Program-made: the position numbers and the translations under genes
Part shown: piece after piece, positions 16,482 to 25,128 of the stretch
Layout of the letters: the number at the start of each line of letters is the position of its first letter
How positions within the stretch are numbered: the stretch's first letter is position 1
The notes under the pieces: model-generated
What the model was told of the DNA's origin: nothing
The model's input: only the letters and a program-made list of their open reading frames with translations
Databases searched by the model: none
DNA from: Flaviaestuariibacter flavus
GTDB lineage: Bacteria > Bacteroidota > Bacteroidia > Chitinophagales > Chitinophagaceae
NCBI RefSeq assembly: GCF_004337505.1
Contig: NZ_SJZI01000042.1
Coordinates: 434,001 to 498,000 of the forward strand
Direction: 5' to 3'
DNA length: 64,000 nt

Positions 16482-17059
16482 AACGCAACCTGTCCCTTGT
16501 ACTTGTAAGCGCTTTTCTGATCATCAGCATCGTGCACCTGCTTGTATTCGCGGTGGTGCAGCAGGTGCACCGGCAGGCTGCCAACGAAGGGCCGCGCCTG
16601 CTGGCCGGGCGCCTAAGTGTGCTTGCAGCTTCCGGCCGCCTTGGCACCGATACCCTGGATGCGGAAACCCGGTCGATCATCGTTTCGCGTGGCCTGTTCT
16701 ACCTTCTTGCGGATGCTGATGGCCTCATCCGCGCCACCAACCTGCCGGGCTACGACGGGCCCGTGCGCCGCTTGCCGGTGGGGCTGCTCGGGCAGGCACG
16801 TGGCCGCGGCTCGTATGCCATCACCTGGGCGCCGCAGGGCGTGCGCTACGCGCTGGTGCTCTGCCGCGCAGGCAATACCGGCACCTATGTGGGCGGCTGT
16901 CAGCCCCTGTTGTATTCCGAATCGAACGTGCTTAAGCTATGGGAAATGGTGCTCCTTTCCTGGATCGGCTGCAGCGTGTCGCTGGCATTCGCGGGCGCCG
17001 TGCTCTTCCGCCGATTTGGGGTGCTGGTTGCCGCGCAACGCAACGTGCTGGCTGCATAG
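16478..17059 (+). CDS. Membrane-anchored hypothetical protein
   Basis: 193 residues. An N-terminal helix (LSLVLVSAFLIISIVHLLVFAVV, cited approximately at residues 5-27) and a C-terminal one (MVLLSWIGCSVSLAFAGAVLF, about 155-175) enclose a periplasmic domain of about 120 residues with RGLFYLLADADGLIRATNLPG. That topology, two helices bracketing a small extracytoplasmic domain, resembles sensor modules, but no HAMP or kinase follows. It overlaps the previous gene by ATGA. Spacing to the radical SAM gene is 20 bases. No family recognised. Confidence 0.75.
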   Translation: MKRNLSLVLVSAFLIISIVHLLVFAVVQQVHRQAANEGPRLLAGRLSVLAASGRLGTDTLDAETRSIIVSRGLFYLLADADGLIRATNLPGYDGPVRRLPVGLLGQARGRGSYAITWAPQGVRYALVLCRAGNTGTYVGGCQPLLYSESNVLKLWEMVLLSWIGCSVSLAFAGAVLFRRFGVLVAAQRNVLAA

Positions 17060-17079
17060 TCAACAAAAAACCGAATACC

Positions 17080-18483
17080 ATGCGTATCAAGATGATCCTC
17101 CCGGCGCTCACCGAGGCCAAGAGCCCGTTCTGGCGCCCCATCAAGTATTCGCTCTTCCCGCCGCTGGGGCTCGCAACGCTGGCTGCCTTTTGCGCACCCG
17201 ACGACGAGGTGGAGCTGCAGGACGAGCATGTGGAAGTGCTCCGCACCGACGACTGCCCCGACGTCGTGGTGATCCAGGTGTATATCACCAATGCGTGGCG
17301 CGCCTACGAGCTGGCCGATTCATACCGTGCAAAAGGGTGTCACGTTTGTCTCGGCGGACTACATGTAACGTCGCTGCCCCTGGAGGCCGGCGCTCATGCG
17401 GATTCGGTATTCATCGGGCCTGGTGAAGACACCTTCCCGGAGTTCCTTGCCGACTTCCGGCGCGGCGCGCCCAGGCGGGTTTATACCAACAAGGAGCGCA
17501 GCCTCGCCACGCTGCCGCCGGTTCGCCGCGACCTTATCCGCCGCGAGCGTTACCTCGTGCCCAACTCCATCGTGGTGTCGCGGGGGTGTCCGCATCACTG
17601 CGACTTCTGCTACAAGGACGCGTTTTTCGAAGGAGGCAAATCCTTTTATACACAGCAGGTGGATGCGGCGCTGTTCGAGATCGATCGCCTGCCCGGCAGG
17701 CACCTGTATTTTCTCGACGACCACCTGTTGGGGCAGCAGCGATTCGCTACCGCGCTTTTTGACGGGATGCAGGGCATGGGCCGCCTGTTCCAGGGTGCGT
17801 CCACCATCGATGCCATCCTCCGCGGCGACCTGATTGAGCGCGCAGCGAAGGCCGGCCTGCGCAGCATCTTCGTCGGCTTCGAAACGCTTAATCCCAACAA
17901 TCTCGTGCAAAGCAACAAGCGGCAGAACCTGGGCCGCGATTACGAGGCCGCCATTCGTCGTCTTCACGACCTCGGGATCATGATGAACGGCTCCTTTGTT
18001 TTTGGCCTGGATGATGACGACAAGGACGTGTTCAAGCGAACCGTTGACTGGGCGGTGCGAAATGGGCTTACCACCGCTACGTTTCATATCCTAACGCCTT
18101 ACCCCGGCACGCGGCTGTATCAGCAGATGGAGACCGAAGGGCGGATCCTGCACCGCGACTGGAGCCGCTACGATACGCGCCAGGTAGTGTACAAAACCAA
18201 AGGGCTTACGGCCGACGAGCTGAAGCGCGGCTACGATCGTGCCTATAACGATTTTTATTCCTGGGGCAACGTGTTGCAGGCTTCACTCCGGCACGAGCAC
18301 CTCCGCGACCAGCTTCGGCATTTCACCTACGCCGGTGGCTGGAAAAAGTTTGAGCCGCTCTGGAACTTCATGATCAAGACGCGCGGCCTCAACAAGATGC
18401 TGCCTTTATTGGAGCGCATCCTGTCAACCGACAAGGGTCGTAGAAATACAGGCGCGACTTCACCCTTTCCCGCCATTGCTTAA
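17080..18483 (+). CDS. B12-binding-domain radical SAM protein
   Basis: 467 residues. Residues 1 to about 150 are a cobalamin-binding-like Rossmann domain (PPLGLATLAAFCAPDDEV, then VVIQVYITNAWRAYELADSYR and GLHVTSLPLEA). The radical SAM core follows with the [4Fe-4S] motif CPHHCDFC (Cys170, Cys174, Cys177), LYFLDDHLLGQ, GFETLNPNNL and the ILTPYPGTRLY block common in this subclass. The C-terminal 100 residues carry YNDFYSWGNVLQASLRH, similar to DUF4070-type tails. Such enzymes methylate or rearrange lipids, hopanoids or peptides at unactivated carbons. Lying among membrane-protein genes, a lipid or envelope substrate is plausible but not shown. Confidence 0.9.
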   Translation: MRIKMILPALTEAKSPFWRPIKYSLFPPLGLATLAAFCAPDDEVELQDEHVEVLRTDDCPDVVVIQVYITNAWRAYELADSYRAKGCHVCLGGLHVTSLPLEAGAHADSVFIGPGEDTFPEFLADFRRGAPRRVYTNKERSLATLPPVRRDLIRRERYLVPNSIVVSRGCPHHCDFCYKDAFFEGGKSFYTQQVDAALFEIDRLPGRHLYFLDDHLLGQQRFATALFDGMQGMGRLFQGASTIDAILRGDLIERAAKAGLRSIFVGFETLNPNNLVQSNKRQNLGRDYEAAIRRLHDLGIMMNGSFVFGLDDDDKDVFKRTVDWAVRNGLTTATFHILTPYPGTRLYQQMETEGRILHRDWSRYDTRQVVYKTKGLTADELKRGYDRAYNDFYSWGNVLQASLRHEHLRDQLRHFTYAGGWKKFEPLWNFMIKTRGLNKMLPLLERILSTDKGRRNTGATSPFPAIA

Positions 18484-18494
18484 AACGAAGAACT

Positions 18495-18902
18495 ATGCCT
18501 GCCTTCTGGAAACTTTTTCGTTTCGTTGCGCTCACCTGGCTGCTCACGAATGTGTTCCTTCCGCTTTGCCTGATCTGCGGGCTGGGAGGAAGCCTGTCGG
18601 GCCTCAGCTTAAAAGGATGGTATGCACTTTTCGGTTACAGCCTTGTCTTCAGCGCTCCCAGCCTGCTGCTCGGGTGGCTTGCGTTAGCACTGCTTTTCCG
18701 GCTCCGCGTGAGGCCCATTTCCCGTTACCTGCTCTGGCTGTCTGTCCTGGTCGTATTGGTTTATATCATGACCAATGTCTGGCTCGCCGGATTCTTCGAT
18801 GAAGCAAAAACGGCCTGGCTGGTATTTTCTGTGGCGCCGGTCCTGGCGCTCCTGCTGCGACTTCCCGCATATCAAATCCTGCTCTCCGCTTCTAAACCCT
18901 GA
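18495..18902 (+). CDS. Small four-helix membrane protein A
   Basis: 135 residues, almost entirely hydrophobic with four predicted helices: FVALTWLLTNVFLPLCLIC, WYALFGYSLVFSAPSLLLGWL, YLLWLSVLVVLVYIMTNVWL and LVFSVAPVLALLLRLPAYQIL. Short Arg-rich loops (FRLRVRPISR) suggest cytoplasmic turns. It resembles the following gene in length, helix count and the RYLLWLS/KYLLWCA segment, so the two look like a diverged tandem duplication. Eleven bases separate it from the radical SAM stop. Function unknown. Confidence 0.72.
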   Translation: MPAFWKLFRFVALTWLLTNVFLPLCLICGLGGSLSGLSLKGWYALFGYSLVFSAPSLLLGWLALALLFRLRVRPISRYLLWLSVLVVLVYIMTNVWLAGFFDEAKTAWLVFSVAPVLALLLRLPAYQILLSASKP

Positions 18903-18908
18903 TCACAT

Positions 18909-19313
18909 ATGAACACTTTTCGCTTCGTACTCTACACCTGGGGGTGTAGCGTGCTTCTCTATCCCTTTTCCGTGATGTGCAGCGACATTTTTACGCGCAG
19001 CAATACAGAGTTGCACCTGTTTCTGCCGCTGCTGTCGGGCGCCTTTGTGCTGGGGCTGCCGGGATTGCTGACCGGTACCATCAGCCTGCAGCGCCTGTTG
19101 CAGCCGGGGCGGCGCCCGCATCTTGTGAAGTACCTGTTGTGGTGTGCCATTGTTCTTGCAACGGCGGCCTTGCCACTCTGGATGCTGGCCCGCCCCACAC
19201 TCACCGCCACGGGCGAGGATTCCCGTTTCGTCGTGCCGCTTTTTATCGACATGATCCTGGTACTCCTGCTCCGCTACCCTTATTACCGTCATTTACCGAT
19301 TACTCAATACTAA
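18909..19313 (+). CDS. Small four-helix membrane protein B
   Basis: 134 residues with four hydrophobic helices, including LFLPLLSGAFVLGLPGLLTG and YLLWCAIVLATAALPLWMLA. It begins MNTFRFVLYTWGCSVLLYPF, paralleling the FRFVALTWLLTNVFLP start of the preceding gene. Six bases lie between them. The stop is five bases before the CreD ATG. No conserved polar or catalytic motif is visible. Likely a structural or regulatory partner of the cluster membrane proteins; this is inferred only from position. Confidence 0.72.
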   Translation: MNTFRFVLYTWGCSVLLYPFSVMCSDIFTRSNTELHLFLPLLSGAFVLGLPGLLTGTISLQRLLQPGRRPHLVKYLLWCAIVLATAALPLWMLARPTLTATGEDSRFVVPLFIDMILVLLLRYPYYRHLPITQY

Positions 19314-19318
19314 AAACC

Positions 19319-20632
19319 ATGAATGCAAAAGAAGTGACCCAGGAAGCCTGGGGCAAGACCAAACTGCTCGTAAAAGTTGCCGTTATAGCCGGCATCATCG
19401 GGCTCCTGATGATTCCTACCTGCCAGGTGCAGCAGCTGATCTCCGAGCGCGAAAGCCGCCAGAAGGAGGCGGTAAACGAGGTGAGCGCCAAATGGGCCGG
19501 GCGCCAGCTGGTAACGGCGCCGGTGCTGGTGCTGCCTTACCGGGCTGGCAGCACTAATGGGCGCGATGATACCTTGCCGACCGTTGCCAATGCCATCATC
19601 CTGCCGGATACCGTGGAAATACGGGCGGTCGCCGACCCGCGCGAGAAACACCGCGGCATGTACCAGGTGATGTTGTATTCGGCCCGCGCCGAAGTGACCG
19701 CGCGCTTTGCGGCACCCAACCTGGCGGCGCTGCACATCGATCCTGCCAGCGTTCTGTGGGATCGCGCCTACCTGCGCCTGCAGCTCGGCGACCTGCGCGG
19801 GTTGAACGAAGAAGTGGACGCGCGCTGGAACGGGACCTCCACCCAATTCGCGCCGCAGGCGGTCGAAGGCGATGACACCGCGACCCTTGTAGCAGCACTT
19901 GCGCTCAAAGGTGCCGAAGACCTGCAGTCGGGCAGCTTTACCGCTACCCTCGCCCTCAATGGCTCACAGCAATTGCTTTTTGCGCCGCTCGGGCGAAAGT
20001 CTACGGTCACCGTGCGTTCGCCCTGGCCGCACCCGAGCTTTACGGGCGAAGGCCTTCCCGTGGAATCAAAAGTGGCTTCCGGCGGATTCGATGCTACGTG
20101 GCGCATGGGCGCCAACCGGCGGGCTGTGCCGCAACAGTATACCGAAGCCGGCGGGCCGCGCTACGACCTTGCGCGCACCGCGGTTGGTGTCGACCTCTTT
20201 GTGCCGGTGAATGCTTACCAGAAAACGATGCGCTCCATCAAGTATGCACTGCTCTGCATCGTGCTCACCTTCGCCGCTTTTTTCCTTATTGAAATGGTCA
20301 ACAAACGCTCGGTGCATCCCTTCCAGTATGGGCTGATCGGACTGGCGCTGGTGTTGTTTTACGCGCTCCTGCTTTCGTTTTCCGAATACATCGGTTTCAA
20401 CCCGGCATACGCCATTGCTTCGATTGCTACCATCGGTCTTATCGGCTGGTTTGTACGCGGGCTGCTGCAGTCGGGACGCCTCAGTACCCTGCTGTCGGTG
20501 GTGCTTGTGCTGCTGTATGGCTTTGTGTTTACCACGCTGCAACTGCAAGACTATTCGCTGTTGCTGGGCAGTGTCGCGCTCTTCCTCACCCTTGGTGTGA
20601 TCATGTATTTCTCACGCCGTATCAACTGGTAA
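19319..20632 (+). CDS. creD: Cell envelope integrity protein CreD
   Basis: 437 residues, close to the CreD norm (about 450). A first helix (VAVIAGIIGLLMIPTCQVQQLI) is followed by a large periplasmic domain (about 40-305) with SERESRQKEAVNEVSAKWAGRQ and LGRKSTVTVRSPWPHPSFTG. Six C-terminal helices carry the family signature NKRSVHPFQYGLIG, then SFSEYIGFNPAYAIAS. CreD suppresses envelope stress in enterobacteria as a CreBC target; in Bacteroidota it typically pairs with a winged-helix regulator, as here (15638). ATG at 19319 fits the signature N terminus; an upstream frame extension is not protein-like. Four bases precede the next gene. Confidence 0.95.
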   Translation: MNAKEVTQEAWGKTKLLVKVAVIAGIIGLLMIPTCQVQQLISERESRQKEAVNEVSAKWAGRQLVTAPVLVLPYRAGSTNGRDDTLPTVANAIILPDTVEIRAVADPREKHRGMYQVMLYSARAEVTARFAAPNLAALHIDPASVLWDRAYLRLQLGDLRGLNEEVDARWNGTSTQFAPQAVEGDDTATLVAALALKGAEDLQSGSFTATLALNGSQQLLFAPLGRKSTVTVRSPWPHPSFTGEGLPVESKVASGGFDATWRMGANRRAVPQQYTEAGGPRYDLARTAVGVDLFVPVNAYQKTMRSIKYALLCIVLTFAAFFLIEMVNKRSVHPFQYGLIGLALVLFYALLLSFSEYIGFNPAYAIASIATIGLIGWFVRGLLQSGRLSTLLSVVLVLLYGFVFTTLQLQDYSLLLGSVALFLTLGVIMYFSRRINW

Positions 20633-20635
20633 TTT

Positions 20636-21319
20636 ATGATTTCGTCCCTTCGTCACCTCACCAACTGGTACCGCCGGCAGGAGCCCTCAGAGCAGGTGCT
20701 CCTCGCCTCGGCGGCATTCAGCAGCGGGCTGTCGGCCTTCCGGCTCCTGTACTCAGGAACGCCCGTGCTCCTGTTTCTCAACTGGAATCTCTGGCTCGCC
20801 TTTGTGCCCTACTATATCAGCCGGCAGCTGGTACGCAACGTCGGCTGGATCGAACAGTCGCTGCTCTTCCGCCCGCTCTTCGTGTGCTGGCTGCTGTTTC
20901 TGCCCAACACCTTTTACATCACCACCGACCTGTTTCACCTGCGCCTGCGCCCGGGTGTGCCGCTCTGGTTCGACCTCGCCCTGCTGTTCTCCTTCGCCTG
21001 GAACGGCCTGCTGCTCGGGCTGCTTTCGCTCCAGCGCATGGAACTGGTGGTAGCGGCCCGCTGGCAACTGCGGCGGGGCAGCCACTTTACCGTGCCGGCC
21101 CTGGTGCTGTGCGGCCTCGGGATCTATATCGGCCGCTACCTGCGCTACAACAGCTGGGACGTGTTGCTGGCGCCGGGCGAGCTCGCGCGCGACATTGCGG
21201 CGCTCTTCCTGCACCCGGTGCAGGCCCGCTTCGACTGGAGCATGATCGTGCTGTTCAGCGCGCTGCTGATCCTGATCTATGAATCGCTGCGCAGGCTGGC
21301 AGCCGTCATGGGCCGATAG
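20636..21319 (+). CDS. DUF1361 family integral membrane protein
   Basis: 227 residues with about seven helices. Family signatures visible are LFLNWNLWLAFVPYYIS, FVCWLLFLPNTFYITTDLFHL, and GIYIGRYLRYNSWD, the last being the strongest DUF1361 mark. It is the ninth and last gene of the cluster, three bases after creD. DUF1361 has no known function. A palindromic repeat pair follows at 21332-21550, then a bidirectional terminator at 21561. Confidence 0.92.
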   Translation: MISSLRHLTNWYRRQEPSEQVLLASAAFSSGLSAFRLLYSGTPVLLFLNWNLWLAFVPYYISRQLVRNVGWIEQSLLFRPLFVCWLLFLPNTFYITTDLFHLRLRPGVPLWFDLALLFSFAWNGLLLGLLSLQRMELVVAARWQLRRGSHFTVPALVLCGLGIYIGRYLRYNSWDVLLAPGELARDIAALFLHPVQARFDWSMIVLFSALLILIYESLRRLAAVMGR

Positions 21320-21331
21320 GAAAGGAGGGAG

Positions 21332-21416
21332 GAGCAAATGATCACAGAATACCTGATCATAGAGGTGCTATCCCTCATGTAATCATTTGCTCATTTGTTC
21401 TGTGCTCATGTAATCT
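21332..21416. repeat. Palindromic GAGCAAATGATCACAG repeat, copy 1
   Basis: An 85-base unit starting GAGCAAATGATCACAGAATA and ending GTTCTGTGCTCATGTAATCT. Its ends are roughly inverted to each other (ATGATCACAGAA against TTCTGTGCTCAT). Confidence 0.7.
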
Positions 21417-21456
21417 GCAATCCTTTAAAGTCAGGGAGGTACCGGATGAGAATGCG

Positions 21457-21550
21457 GAGCAAATGATCACAGAATACATGAATACATGATCATAGAAGCG
21501 AAAACCCCTCATGTAATCATGTATTCATTTGTTCTGTGCTCATGTAATCT
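21457..21550. repeat. Palindromic GAGCAAATGATCACAG repeat, copy 2
   Basis: A 94-base direct second copy of the unit at 21332, with an internal expansion of the ATGAATACATG motif on both arms. The symmetric growth of both arms keeps the foldback pairing. Confidence 0.7.
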
Positions 21551-21560
21551 TCCTTCTAAT

Positions 21561-21591
21561 AAAAATGCCGTCCCAGAGGGATGGCATTTTT
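21561..21591. terminator. Bidirectional terminator between the CreD cluster and the OM protein gene
   Basis: AAAAATGCCGTCCC pairs with GGGATGGCATTTTT (14 bp including one G-T pair, loop AGA). A-tract and T-tract on either side let it work for both convergent transcripts. Confidence 0.85.
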
Positions 21592-21610
21592 ATTATTAAG
21601 AAGTCATCTG

Positions 21611-24600
21611 TTAGAAGTCAACTCCCAGCGCCAGGTAGGTCTGGGGCTTGCCGCGGAAGAAGCCGTTCATGGGGTACGAAACATCGAAGCGAACGAAATA
21701 ACCGAGCAGGGTGCTCCGTACGCCGAAGCCGTAGCCGCCGGCGAAGGGACCGATGCCGCCTGCCTTGATCTTGACGGAGATCGGGTTGCCGGGTGTGGTA
21801 TAGGTTACCGACGGGCGCTTGATGTTGCCGATGCCGCCGCTCCAGGCCGTGCCGAGGTCGAAGAATTGCACCAGCTGGAAGTTGCGGAGGAAGGCATTGT
21901 TGATGGGCCGGTTGAAGAAGGTGCTGAAGATCGGGGCGCGGATCTCGCTGTTGATCACCACGGCGTTGTTGCCGTTGGCAACGTTCTGCTTAAAGCCGCG
22001 CATGTTCACGGCCAGCGACTGGTACACGTAGTTCTGCGTGGCATCGGGCACAGGCTGGGGCGTGAAGTAGCGGTAGCCGGTCACCTGCTGGGTGGCGTCG
22101 GTCTTCTCGTTGTTGGCAAACTTGAGCCAGCCGTCCACACCACCAAGGTAGTACACCACTTTGTTGTCGCCCATCGAGAAGTCACCGGCGGCGCGCACCG
22201 CCCAGATCACGTTGCGGTAGATGGGCAGGTAGTGACGTGCGTCGATGCCCGCCACGAACATATTGCGGCCGAAGTCGGAGCCACCCTTGTCGAGACGCGA
22301 GAAATAGTCGACAAAGACCTTGTAGCGGAGGCCCCACCAGATATTGGTGGCCGGGTTGAGCGTATTGTCGTGCACGTACTCCAGCGAAGCCTGACCGAAG
22401 GTTTGCTTGCCGTCGGGGAAGTTGAGGGCGAAGATGCCGCGTGCCGGGTCGGGGTGCGTGGCTACGATCACGCGGTCGAAGCGGGGGCCGATGGTGGCAC
22501 GCAGGCTGCGCACCTTGTCGAGCGCATATTTTACGCGACCGAAGTAATAGTTGGAATGCTGCTTTCCTAAGAAGTCGGAGCCCAGGTCGACGGACTGGCT
22601 GCTGCGGTAATAGGTGAAGCCCCAGTCCCAGCGGCGGCGCTGGTTCGTAAATTCAAACAGCACGTCGTTGTCTTTCAGGTTCGGCGCGATGCGGAAGCCG
22701 CCCGAGATCTTGTAGTCTTCAAACAGGTCGACGGTGCCGAGGCGGATAAGGCCATTGAGCTGGTGGCCGTTGGCCGGGTCGATGGGGCCCGCGCCACCTG
22801 CATATGGCTGGTATTTGGAGGGAACGAAAACCGTGTTGTTGGCACCGGCCACGAGGTAATCGGTAAAGAAGCGCGGCGGGCGGTATTCATACAGCTTTGC
22901 CTTGCGGATGACGGGCTCGTCGGCAAGCGCTTCCGCTGTGATCACCTGGCCTATTGCCGGCGCCTGTGTCGCGGGCGCCGCGGCGCTGTCTTTCTTTTCG
23001 GTCTGGAACTCGTTCTGGAAAAAGTCGTTCTGTGTTTTCTTCACCGAGTCCACCACGGCCTGCTGGTCGGCTACCGTTACGCTCTTGGCGCGCTCACGCT
23101 CGCGGAGGCGCTTTACATACTCGGTGGGCGGGGCCGACACGTTGCGGCGGCGCAGCAGATTCTCGTCCACCTTGAGGCGGTAGAGGAACTTATAGTCGCC
23201 CTGCCGCACCACCTCGCTCACCAGCGAGTTGTCGCCCGCGGTGCGGGTTTCGAGCAGGGAGCTCTGGTAGTTGGTCATCGGGAACACGTAAGCCGAATCG
23301 TTGGAGGTAGAGAAGTAACCCACTGAGTCGATGTCGGTCTTGTTCCATTCTTTCAGCAGCGAATCCACCTCTTTCTGGGCCGGGTTGCGCAGCACCTCGT
23401 CGCCGATGAACACAAGCGTGTCGAGGCCCGCCTTCTGCGTGGTGAAGAAGCCGGCGTAACGGTTGTTGATGCCGTTCTCGTCGGAGGTGAACGTGAAATG
23501 CGTTACGTTGTAGGGAGAGGGGTTGCGGGCGTTGCCGAACTTCATGTTGGTGAGCTGGGAGATCTGCTTGAACTCGCTCTTGTTCCAGTTGTCCACCAGG
23601 AAGATGTTGAAGCGCGGCGCGGGCATGGAAGTGTCGGCGCTCACGGCATTTGCCGACGGGCGGTTGGAGGCGAAGATGATACCGGTTTTGTTGGGGAAGC
23701 TCACAAAGCTCGGGTCGAGGTCGTCAAACACGTCGTTGGTCACCTGCTCGGCCGTCTGCTTCTCGATGTTGTAGGTGTAGATATCGCTCTGCCCGTTGCG
23801 GATGCCGCTCAGCACAAGGGTGTTGGAGTTGAGCATGTACTTGAGATCCTGCACCTGGTCCCACTGATTCCATTCCTGCTTGTCGATCTTGATGCGGCGG
23901 TTGAGGTCGTAAACGAAGAACTTCTGCTTGCCTTTCTCGGCGTACAACACCGCGAGGCGGGTGCCTTTCGGGTCCCAGGCCAGCAGGGGCAGGTTGGGGT
24001 TGATCTCGTCTTCGCGGTTGCGGGTGCCGTACTCCAGCAGCACCTTGCGGCTGGTGAAGTTCTCGTTGATCACCACGCTGTATTTACCCTGCCTGTACTC
24101 GGTAACGGCATAGGTAAAGGAACGGGGCAGCGGGTTGGCGTTGAAGCGGATATAGTCCTTCTTCACGGTTTCAACGGTTACCGACAGTTGTCCTTTGGGC
24201 ACCACGCGGCGGCCGCGGATGTCTTTGAAATAAAGCTGCTGCTCTTCCTCCATGAAGTCGCGGAGGATGTCCTTGAACTTCTTCTTGGCGATCTTCTGCG
24301 AGGCCGAGTTGAGGTTGCGGTAGATGCGCGACAGGTAGAGGAAATACGTGGGCTTGTTGGCGCCGTACTTGTTGGAGAGGTAGTACCAGAAGGCATGGCC
24401 GGCCAGCAGCGGGCGCTCGAAGGCAAACTGGTAGAAGTTGTTGTAGCGGCCGCTCAGCATGGCGCTTTTGAGCTGGTCGTCGAGCTCCGTGTTCCAGGGC
24501 TCCGCCACGTAATCGATATAGCCGTCGGTGAGCCACTTGGGCAGGTCGAGGAGGGTCTGGTTGGCGGCAAACTCGCCGAGGTCGTCGCCGAAGAGCAGGT

Positions 24601-25051
24601 TCTGCACCAGCACCTGCGCGAGGCCGGTGCGCACCTGGCGGCGCATGTTGTTGCGGTTGGCATCGTAGTACACGATCATCTTGTTGTTCACCAGCCTGGT
24701 GATGCCGCCGTTGCCCTGCCAGTCGATGCCGAGACCGATATTCGACTGCTGCAGGTCTTCATAGTTGTTGTAAACAACGATATTCGCACGTCGCTGGAGT
24801 CCGTATTCCACGACCTCTTCCAGCTGCGGGAGCTCTTTTTCGGCGATCTGGGCAACGAATTTGCCCATCTCAAGTCCGTTCTGTGAAAAGTAGGTGTTGA
24901 AGTTTTCCGTCTGGTAGTATTTCCACTTGAACTTCTTGTATTGCACGCGGTTCTTTCCGAACTCGACGGTGCTTACCTGGGCAAAGCTGGCAATCGGAAA
25001 AAAGGCACAAATCAGGACGGCAAGGGTGGCAATTCGGCGCAATAGATTCAT
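21611..25051 (-). CDS. Outer-membrane protein with TolB-like propeller and beta-barrel
   Basis: 1146 residues after ATG at 25049-25051, with a signal peptide ending in ASFAQ. Residues about 30-280 resemble a peptidase-MA-like region (LVNNKMIVYYDANRNN, then LPKWLTDGYIDYVAEPWN) but the catalytic HExxH is absent where GLAQVLVQNLLFG stands, so it is probably not a protease. Residues about 310-560 look like a TolB/WD40-type beta-propeller (DPKGTRLAVLYAEKGKQKFFVYD; FASNRPSANAV). The C-terminal third is a barrel-like segment ending YLALGVDF with the terminal aromatic Phe. Large surface-protein family of Bacteroidota, often named TolB-like; role unknown. Monocistronic, convergent with DUF1361. Confidence 0.82.
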   Translation of the reverse strand: MNLLRRIATLAVLICAFFPIASFAQVSTVEFGKNRVQYKKFKWKYYQTENFNTYFSQNGLEMGKFVAQIAEKELPQLEEVVEYGLQRRANIVVYNNYEDLQQSNIGLGIDWQGNGGITRLVNNKMIVYYDANRNNMRRQVRTGLAQVLVQNLLFGDDLGEFAANQTLLDLPKWLTDGYIDYVAEPWNTELDDQLKSAMLSGRYNNFYQFAFERPLLAGHAFWYYLSNKYGANKPTYFLYLSRIYRNLNSASQKIAKKKFKDILRDFMEEEQQLYFKDIRGRRVVPKGQLSVTVETVKKDYIRFNANPLPRSFTYAVTEYRQGKYSVVINENFTSRKVLLEYGTRNREDEINPNLPLLAWDPKGTRLAVLYAEKGKQKFFVYDLNRRIKIDKQEWNQWDQVQDLKYMLNSNTLVLSGIRNGQSDIYTYNIEKQTAEQVTNDVFDDLDPSFVSFPNKTGIIFASNRPSANAVSADTSMPAPRFNIFLVDNWNKSEFKQISQLTNMKFGNARNPSPYNVTHFTFTSDENGINNRYAGFFTTQKAGLDTLVFIGDEVLRNPAQKEVDSLLKEWNKTDIDSVGYFSTSNDSAYVFPMTNYQSSLLETRTAGDNSLVSEVVRQGDYKFLYRLKVDENLLRRRNVSAPPTEYVKRLRERERAKSVTVADQQAVVDSVKKTQNDFFQNEFQTEKKDSAAAPATQAPAIGQVITAEALADEPVIRKAKLYEYRPPRFFTDYLVAGANNTVFVPSKYQPYAGGAGPIDPANGHQLNGLIRLGTVDLFEDYKISGGFRIAPNLKDNDVLFEFTNQRRRWDWGFTYYRSSQSVDLGSDFLGKQHSNYYFGRVKYALDKVRSLRATIGPRFDRVIVATHPDPARGIFALNFPDGKQTFGQASLEYVHDNTLNPATNIWWGLRYKVFVDYFSRLDKGGSDFGRNMFVAGIDARHYLPIYRNVIWAVRAAGDFSMGDNKVVYYLGGVDGWLKFANNEKTDATQQVTGYRYFTPQPVPDATQNYVYQSLAVNMRGFKQNVANGNNAVVINSEIRAPIFSTFFNRPINNAFLRNFQLVQFFDLGTAWSGGIGNIKRPSVTYTTPGNPISVKIKAGGIGPFAGGYGFGVRSTLLGYFVRFDVSYPMNGFFRGKPQTYLALGVDF

Positions 25052-25128
25052 AATGACTTGTTCTTGATCTGGAAATGGGCTCTCGTGGACGAATAGTAAA
25101 TTGCAATTAAAAATACAGAAAAAGCAGT

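Noticed and set aside
23498..24886. A 462-codon open frame on the plus strand
   Set aside because: Antisense to the TolB-like outer-membrane protein gene; no motifs, no plausible start context.
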